DNA from: a virus
IMG/VR virus record: IMGVR_UViG_3300042362_000024
Coordinates: 1-34,747 of that record
Reading direction: 5' to 3' (one strand)
Length of the DNA stretch: 34,747 nucleotides
Shown: positions 30,161 through 34,747 of the stretch, piece by piece
Position numbering within the stretch: the first letter of the stretch is position 1
How the letters are laid out: every line of letters starts with the position of its first letter
Notes under the pieces: generated by a model
The model's input: the letters and a program-made list of their open reading frames with translations, nothing else
Told to the model about the DNA's origin: nothing
Database searches by the model: none
Made by a program: the position numbers and the translations under genes

Positions 30161-32779
30161 ATGTCTTTTAACGGTTCCGGCACGTTCGTCATCAACTCGG
30201 CGGGTCAACCCGTCGTCGCTAACACCGTCATTTCGGCCACGACGTTCAATGCGCTAACGTCTGACCTTGCTAACGGGTTGTCTACCTGTATCACCAAGGA
30301 CGGGCAGACCACGCCGACCGCCAACATTCCAATGGGCGGGTTCAAGATCACGAACCTTGCTACCGGCACGGCTGCCACAGACGCGGCTACGGTCGCGCAG
30401 ATTCAAAGCAACGGCGCTGCCCTTGTCACGGTCACCGGAACCGACACGCTGACGGGTACGCTGACGCCTGCACTGGTTGCCTACGTCACAGGCGCTGTGT
30501 ACTACTTTGTCGCCCCTGCCACAAACACGGGCGCTGTTACCCTCAACATCGACACCCTCGGCGCTAAAGCCGTTACACGCGACGGTACGACCGCCCTTGT
30601 GGCCGGTGACATAGTGTCGGGCGAAATGGTTGCCGTGGTTTACGACGGCACGCGCTTCCAGTTGATTAGCGCGGTCAACAGTTTTACCAACCTGAACGTT
30701 TCCGGCACGCTGACGGTGGCCGGGGCAACGACCCTTAACGGCAACCTTCAGGTCGGCAATGCGGCTGCGGATACGGTCAACTTTCAAGCAAGCGGCTGGA
30801 CGCTGACCAACAACGTATCGGTCATTGGAACGTGGGCTGACATCGGCACCATTACGACCGCCGACATCAACGGTGGAACCATTGACGGCACGACCATCGG
30901 CGGCGGCACAGCGGCTGCGGGTACGTTTACGACCGCGACCGCAACGACCGGCAACATCACAACGGTCAACGCCACGACGGTGGACAGCACTAACCTTGAA
31001 GTAACCAACATCAAGGCCAAGGACGGGACTGCCGCAGGCTCTATTGCCGACTCCACGGGCGTTGTGACGCTTAACAGCGTTGTCGCCACCACGGCTGACA
31101 TTAATGGCGGCACGATTGACGCGACCACCATTGGTGGATCGTCCCCGGCTGCGGGTACGTTTACGACCGTTGGCGCTACGACCGGCAACATCACGACGGT
31201 CAACGCCACGACGGTAGACAGCACCAACCTTGAGGTCACGAACATCAAGGCGAAAGACGGCACGGCGTCGATGACCATTGACGACCTAACGGGCAAGGTC
31301 AACGTCACGACCGTTTCCGCCGCCTCCATGAACGCGGCAGTTGCGGCTGTGACGACGCTAAACGCCACTTCAGCATCTGCGGCATCTATCAACGCCGCTG
31401 TGGCGCTAATTACGACCGGAACCGTGACCAACCTTATTGCTACCGGGGCGTCAATTACCTCGGCAAATGTAGGGGCGTTGCAGGTTACTAACGCCTCTGT
31501 TGCATCGGCTAACTTTGGCACGGCGCAAATTACGACCGTTTCGGCAGCATCAGCCAATTTAGGTGTTGCGGCCATTACGACGGGATCGGTCACTAACCTT
31601 ACCGCTACGGCTGCCTCGGTTGCCAGCATGAACGCAGGGGTAGCCCTGCTAACGACGGCTACGGTTACAACGCTGAAGGCCTCGGGCGCGTCGATCACCT
31701 CGGCCAACATTGGCAACCTTCAGTTTACGGCTGCTTCTATCGCCTCCATCAACGCGGGCGTAGCGGTCATCAACAACCTAACGGCCACAAGTGCGTCTAT
31801 TGCCTCCATGAACGGGTCGGTGGCGAACATTACGACGGTAAACGCCACCACCGTAGACGCAACCAGCGTAGAAGTCACAAACGTCAAGGCTAAAGACGGC
31901 ACCGCCGCAATTGTCATTAATGACTTAACTGGCAAAGTCAATGCCACAACCGTTTCTGCGGCCTCCGTAAACGCGGCGGTGGCGCTGATTACAACTGGCA
32001 CAGTCACAAACCTAACTAGCACCGCTGCCTCGGTTGCCTCGGCTAACGTCGGTGTGGCGCTTATCACCACAGGCACGATTACAGCCTTCACGGCTACGGG
32101 GGCCAGCGTAGCGTCGGCGAATGTCGGTACTGCGGTCATCACGGGCTTGACAGTAACCAACGCATCCATCGCCTCAGCCAACATCACGACAATTACGGAG
32201 AATGCTTCGCCGGTTGTGGTGCAGACGGATATTGGTAGCGGGCCAAATGAAGTTCCGCTAAATCAGTATTTGGGTGCGATGGCGTATCTAAATGACGTTG
32301 CTCCGGCGATGGCCGTTGGCACGGGCATTTCAACCGGCTCAAGCACGGTCTGTGCAACTACTGCTGGCCTAACAGGGACGTTCTACAGCGCCCGGATTCT
32401 GGTTGATCTGCGTGGCTTAAACAGCGGCGGTACGGCGGGAGACATCATCGGTGTCAACGGTACTGCACTGCCCTGCTATATTTCGCTGCTTCCTGCAATG
32501 ACGATACTGGGCGGGCGGATGACTTGTTTAGAGACTCCAGCCGGTGGCGATACGGACATTGACCTGTACTCAGCCACTGAAGGTACCGGCGTAGAGGATC
32601 AGGCAATCACGGCGCTGACAGAAACGCAGATTATTAACGCGGGGTCTCAAACCATCAGCACGGTGACGTACTTTGCTGCGAACCCGGCTGCGAACACTTA
32701 CTTGTATCTGGTGGGTCAAGGCACGGCGAACGCCACTTACACGGCAGGGCGATTCCTCATCGAAATTTTCGGAGCGTAA
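30161..32779 (+). CDS. Tail fibre with repetitive beta shaft
   Basis: The 872-aa product has an N-terminal domain of the podophage fibre type (MSFNGSGTFVINSAGQ, TNLATGTAATDAATVAQIQ), then a shaft: a 78-aa tandem duplication (codons from 30854 and 31088) with TTADINGGTID and NATTVDSTNLEVTNIKAKDG, followed by a long region of units that are multiples of 5 residues (SANVG, SANFG, SANLG, SANIG motifs), and a C-terminal globular part from about residue 690 (LNQYLGAMAYLNDVAPAMAV). Extremely low in charged residues. It should trimerise and bind receptors or carry the next protein. GAATAGGAG lies upstream of the start. Confidence 0.9.
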   Translation: MSFNGSGTFVINSAGQPVVANTVISATTFNALTSDLANGLSTCITKDGQTTPTANIPMGGFKITNLATGTAATDAATVAQIQSNGAALVTVTGTDTLTGTLTPALVAYVTGAVYYFVAPATNTGAVTLNIDTLGAKAVTRDGTTALVAGDIVSGEMVAVVYDGTRFQLISAVNSFTNLNVSGTLTVAGATTLNGNLQVGNAAADTVNFQASGWTLTNNVSVIGTWADIGTITTADINGGTIDGTTIGGGTAAAGTFTTATATTGNITTVNATTVDSTNLEVTNIKAKDGTAAGSIADSTGVVTLNSVVATTADINGGTIDATTIGGSSPAAGTFTTVGATTGNITTVNATTVDSTNLEVTNIKAKDGTASMTIDDLTGKVNVTTVSAASMNAAVAAVTTLNATSASAASINAAVALITTGTVTNLIATGASITSANVGALQVTNASVASANFGTAQITTVSAASANLGVAAITTGSVTNLTATAASVASMNAGVALLTTATVTTLKASGASITSANIGNLQFTAASIASINAGVAVINNLTATSASIASMNGSVANITTVNATTVDATSVEVTNVKAKDGTAAIVINDLTGKVNATTVSAASVNAAVALITTGTVTNLTSTAASVASANVGVALITTGTITAFTATGASVASANVGTAVITGLTVTNASIASANITTITENASPVVVQTDIGSGPNEVPLNQYLGAMAYLNDVAPAMAVGTGISTGSSTVCATTAGLTGTFYSARILVDLRGLNSGGTAGDIIGVNGTALPCYISLLPAMTILGGRMTCLETPAGGDTDIDLYSATEGTGVEDQAITALTETQIINAGSQTISTVTYFAANPAANTYLYLVGQGTANATYTAGRFLIEIFGA
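30854..31321 (+). repeat. Tandem 234-bp (78-aa) duplication in the fibre gene
   Basis: The codons for TTADINGGTID to about residue 78 of the unit run from 30854 to 31087 and again from 31088 to 31321. The protein is mostly the same, but DNA differs at many third positions, so the duplication is old and kept by selection. A third, partial copy of the NATTVD...IKAKDGTA part lies near 31829-31908. Confidence 0.8.
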
Positions 32780-32781
32780 TC

Positions 32782-34062
32782 ATGGCAATTCAAAACAATT
32801 TCCCCAACTTGACTCCGACTCTGCTGTTGGACTTTGCGAATGCGGGCAAGCTTGACCCGCGAGTGACGTTTTCGCGAGCAACGACTGCGACGTACTTTAA
32901 CTCGTTGGGAGTGCTGACGACGGCGAATAACAACGTAGCCCGATTTGACTACGATCCATCTACTCTCGCACCGCTCGGCTTGCTGATCGAGGAGCAGCGG
33001 ACGAACTCCATCCGCAACAACACGATGCAGGGTGCGGTAGCGGGTGCGCCGGGGACGATGCCGACGAATTGGAATCGAAGTGCGTCACCGACAAGTGGAA
33101 TTAGCAACGAAATTGTAGGTACTGGCACAGAATCGGGGATTACTTACATTGACTTGCGGTTTACCGGAACGGCGACGGCTACGATTAGTTTTAATATCAA
33201 TTTCGAAACAACTACGCAAGTTGCCGCATCGCCAAGCCAAACTTGGGCAATTTCAACTTACGTTAAATTAACCGCTGGGGTGTTAAACAGCGCGACCTTT
33301 AGTTTTACTGTTGGTGAATACAGCAGCGTCCCGGCGTTTTTGCGGAACAATTTTTCTTCTACGACAACACCTACGTCTGCGGGATTGGCAACGCAACGTG
33401 TGGCATATTTATTTACAACAGGCGCTTCAACCGCATCAATTCAGCCGCAAATTTCCGTCAATCTTACCAACGGGCTGACTTACGATTTCACCCTCCGCAT
33501 CGGACTGCCCCAACTAGAACTCGGCGCATTTGCCACGAGCGTCATCCCCACGACCACCACCGCTCTGACGCGCAACGCAGATGTGGCGAGCATGACGGGG
33601 ACGAATTTCTCGTCGTGGTTTAATCCAACGGCAAGCACCCTTTACGCTGAGTGGACAAATATTGCTGCTGCAATCCCCAGTGGTGTTATTCAAGGAATTA
33701 TTAGTATAGAAGATAGCTCAGCAAACAATTTTTACCGCATTTTTCAAAGCCAAGCGGCTGGCGCAAAGGCGTCTGCTAATATGTTTTCTGGAGGCGTAAA
33801 CCCGGGCCGTCTTGATTCTGGTGGAACATATTCAAACGCGCCTGTTAAAGCGGCATCTGCGTTTGCTGCATTAGATAGAGCAATTTCAGCAAATGGAAGC
33901 GTTGCTACTGCATCTGCAACCGGCGCTTTACCTGTTACAGTAACTATTGTATTTATAGGACATCAAAACGCAGGAATAAACAATATTAACGGCTACATCC
34001 GCCGCATCGCCTACTATCCCGTTCGCGTTACCAACGCTCAACTTCAGGCATTGACAGGTTAA
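32782..34062 (+). CDS. Receptor-binding / tail spike-type protein
   Basis: The 426-aa product has the known phage motif LDPRVTFSRATTATYFNSLGV, RFDYDPSTLAPLGLLIEEQR and TNSIRNNTMQGA (residues 25-85), followed by a lectin-like beta-sandwich with WAISTYVKLTAGV and a second similar domain (TLYAEWTNIAAAIPSG; IRRIAYYPVRVTNAQLQ). This arrangement is typical of carbohydrate-binding tail proteins. Within the gene the base use shifts: 33100-33480 and 33660-33990 are clearly A/T-rich against flanking parts, which suggests domain exchange. It lies directly after the fibre gene (ATG 2 bp after its stop). Confidence 0.83.
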   Translation: MAIQNNFPNLTPTLLLDFANAGKLDPRVTFSRATTATYFNSLGVLTTANNNVARFDYDPSTLAPLGLLIEEQRTNSIRNNTMQGAVAGAPGTMPTNWNRSASPTSGISNEIVGTGTESGITYIDLRFTGTATATISFNINFETTTQVAASPSQTWAISTYVKLTAGVLNSATFSFTVGEYSSVPAFLRNNFSSTTTPTSAGLATQRVAYLFTTGASTASIQPQISVNLTNGLTYDFTLRIGLPQLELGAFATSVIPTTTTALTRNADVASMTGTNFSSWFNPTASTLYAEWTNIAAAIPSGVIQGIISIEDSSANNFYRIFQSQAAGAKASANMFSGGVNPGRLDSGGTYSNAPVKAASAFAALDRAISANGSVATASATGALPVTVTIVFIGHQNAGINNINGYIRRIAYYPVRVTNAQLQALTG

Positions 34063-34073
34063 GAGGAACTATC

Positions 34074-34361
34074 ATGTATATTGACTATCACCTCAAGTTT
34101 GACTCCGAAGCCGCAGCAAAGGCGGTGCTGTATCGCGTGGAAGGGGAAGAGGGGAACGAAGTCCCCAAGTACCTTGCGATTGACCTCATCGGCACGGTGT
34201 ATAAGCCGACCGGCAAGATCGTTGTTGACGACGATGGAATTGAGGCTCCAGAAATGGCTCCGGTGCAGGGGTATCACGCCAACGTGCGGGTCGTGGACGC
34301 AGCTCCAGAGTTGGAAGCGTATCAAGTGTTTCCAAAAAACCCGGTTAGAGGGTGGGCGTGA
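34074..34361 (+). CDS. Hypothetical 95-aa protein after the tail fibre genes
   Basis: AGAGGAACT precedes the ATG. The acidic product has IDYHLKFDSEAAAKAVLYRVEG, then PKYLAIDLIGTVYKPTGKIV and APVQGYHANVRVVDAAPELE. I recall very similar proteins next to tail fibre genes of aquatic podophages. Position suggests a tail-fibre assembly factor, but function is unproven. Confidence 0.83.
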   Translation: MYIDYHLKFDSEAAAKAVLYRVEGEEGNEVPKYLAIDLIGTVYKPTGKIVVDDDGIEAPEMAPVQGYHANVRVVDAAPELEAYQVFPKNPVRGWA

Positions 34362-34362
34362 C

Positions 34363-34446
34363 ATGGACAAGATTAAACCCATGCTGCGATTAATCTTCGA
34401 CCGATTTAAGAACAAACAAGACAAATTAATTCCGTGGAGTGTGTGA
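34363..34446 (+). CDS. 27-aa basic peptide ORF
   Basis: The ATG at 34363 begins 1 bp after the previous stop and the TGA overlaps the next start (TGATG). The product is short, basic and amphipathic (DKIKPMLRLIFDRFKNKQDK). It could be a real coupled gene or only a spacer. Position at the start of the lysis cluster is suggestive. Confidence 0.42.
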   Translation: MDKIKPMLRLIFDRFKNKQDKLIPWSV

Positions 34447-34640
34447 TGTCGTCAGTCCAAGACCTTGAAGTGACTGTGACGAGTCACATTGATGTCTGCG
34501 CGGTGAGATACGACGCTATCCATGCGCGGCTGAAGCGTCTGGAGCAACTGGTACTGAAGGTTGGCGGTGTCATCATTGTCATCTTGTTAGGCGCGTTGGG
34601 CAGCATGGGTATGCTGTTGCTGGAGGCGTTGCAAAGGTGA
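34446..34640 (+). CDS. 64-aa single-TM protein, lysis cluster
   Basis: The ATG at 34446 overlaps the previous stop. The 64-aa product has an N-terminal amphipathic part with coiled-coil look (YDAIHARLKRLEQLVLK) and one membrane segment (VGGVIIVILLGALGSMGMLLL, about 39-59). Its stop overlaps the GTG of the next gene, whose full copy is at 22-279 on the circular map. Could be a holin or antiholin. Confidence 0.7.
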   Translation: MSSVQDLEVTVTSHIDVCAVRYDAIHARLKRLEQLVLKVGGVIIVILLGALGSMGMLLLEALQR

Positions 34641-34747
34641 ACATGCAGAAGATTGTGGATATGTTGTTCCCGGTACTGCTGGCCGCTGTCGGCTGGTTGC
34701 TCACGGAAATTGCATCGTTCAACAATCGTCTGATGTCGGTTGAGAGC
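34616..34747. repeat. Terminal direct repeat, right copy
   Basis: Repeats bases 1-132 with two differences (34672 G for A, 34675 A for G). Both fall in third codon positions of the small membrane-protein gene and leave its protein unchanged (Pro, Val). The gene from 34637 is cut by the window end and is complete at 22-279. Confidence 0.93.
34637..34747 (+). CDS. Partial second copy of the 85-aa membrane-protein gene
   Basis: This is the first 37 codons of the gene that is complete at 22-279, present only because the two ends overlap. The residues are identical (NMQKIVDMLFPVLL). It should not be counted as a separate gene. Confidence 0.9.
   Translation, partial: MNMQKIVDMLFPVLLAAVGWLLTEIASFNNRLMSVES

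Noticed and set aside
30784-32187. Long minus-strand frames (310 and 155 aa) opposite the tail fibre
   Set aside because: They are the complement of the Thr/Ala repeat codons and give Val/Ala repeats; no start context or family.
1-34747. T7-like phage with its own RNA polymerase
   Set aside because: No polymerase-size gene is present in the early region; the largest early gene is 228 aa.

Overview
The window is a complete or near-complete genome of a tailed, short-tailed (podovirus-like) double-stranded DNA phage, probably from an aquatic metagenome. Bases 1-132 recur at 34616-34747 with only two mismatches, so the molecule closes into a circle or is terminally redundant, with a unit length of about 34.6 kb. 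Morphology is inferred from the order TerS, TerL, portal, scaffold, capsid, P22 gp4-like adaptor, P22 gp10-like stabilisation protein, with no tape measure, sheath or tail-tube genes. Base composition (by eye in the mid-50s % GC) and protein types point to a proteobacterial host; the exact host cannot be read from the sequence.

Layout. (1) Leftward early arm, 6148 down to 1395: tightly overlapping small genes including an ERF annealing protein, a YqaJ-type exonuclease, an SSB-like protein, a DxD glycosyltransferase, a NinB-like protein, a winged-helix protein, a YbcO/DUF1364 nuclease, a coiled-coil protein, a conserved unknown, a 38-aa ORF and a tRNA-Gln(UUG). (2) Switch region, 6149-6251: a consensus-like leftward sigma70 promoter overlaps two 11-bp direct repeats, facing a 55-aa Cro/YdaS-like repressor gene that may be leaderless. 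(3) Right of the switch, 6419-6824: a poorly coding stretch with several hairpins, followed by two small genes (one a VRR-NUC nuclease) and a leftward glycosyltransferase. (4) Rightward late arm, 8177 to the end and across the junction to 1426: methyltransferase, Dps-like DUF5856 protein, small basic proteins, HExxH metallopeptidase, terminase, portal, scaffold, capsid, DUF115 protein, C1q-like protein, adaptor, stabilisation protein, GNAT, a 1487-aa Gln-rich rod protein ending in an S74 chaperone, candidate ejection proteins, tail fibre, receptor-binding protein, then a lysis cluster of small membrane proteins plus endolysin.

How it works together. No DNA polymerase, primase, helicase, RNA polymerase or integrase is visible. 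The phage must borrow host replication and transcription and supplies a recombination set (exonuclease, annealing protein, SSB, NinB). The most unusual structure is the 1487-aa protein: residues 631-1314 keep an unbroken 18-residue register (38 units), are extremely rich in glutamine, and the only tRNA carried is tRNA-Gln. Several sugar- or group-transfer enzymes (two glycosyltransferases, DUF115, methyltransferase, GNAT) suggest glycan or virion modification.
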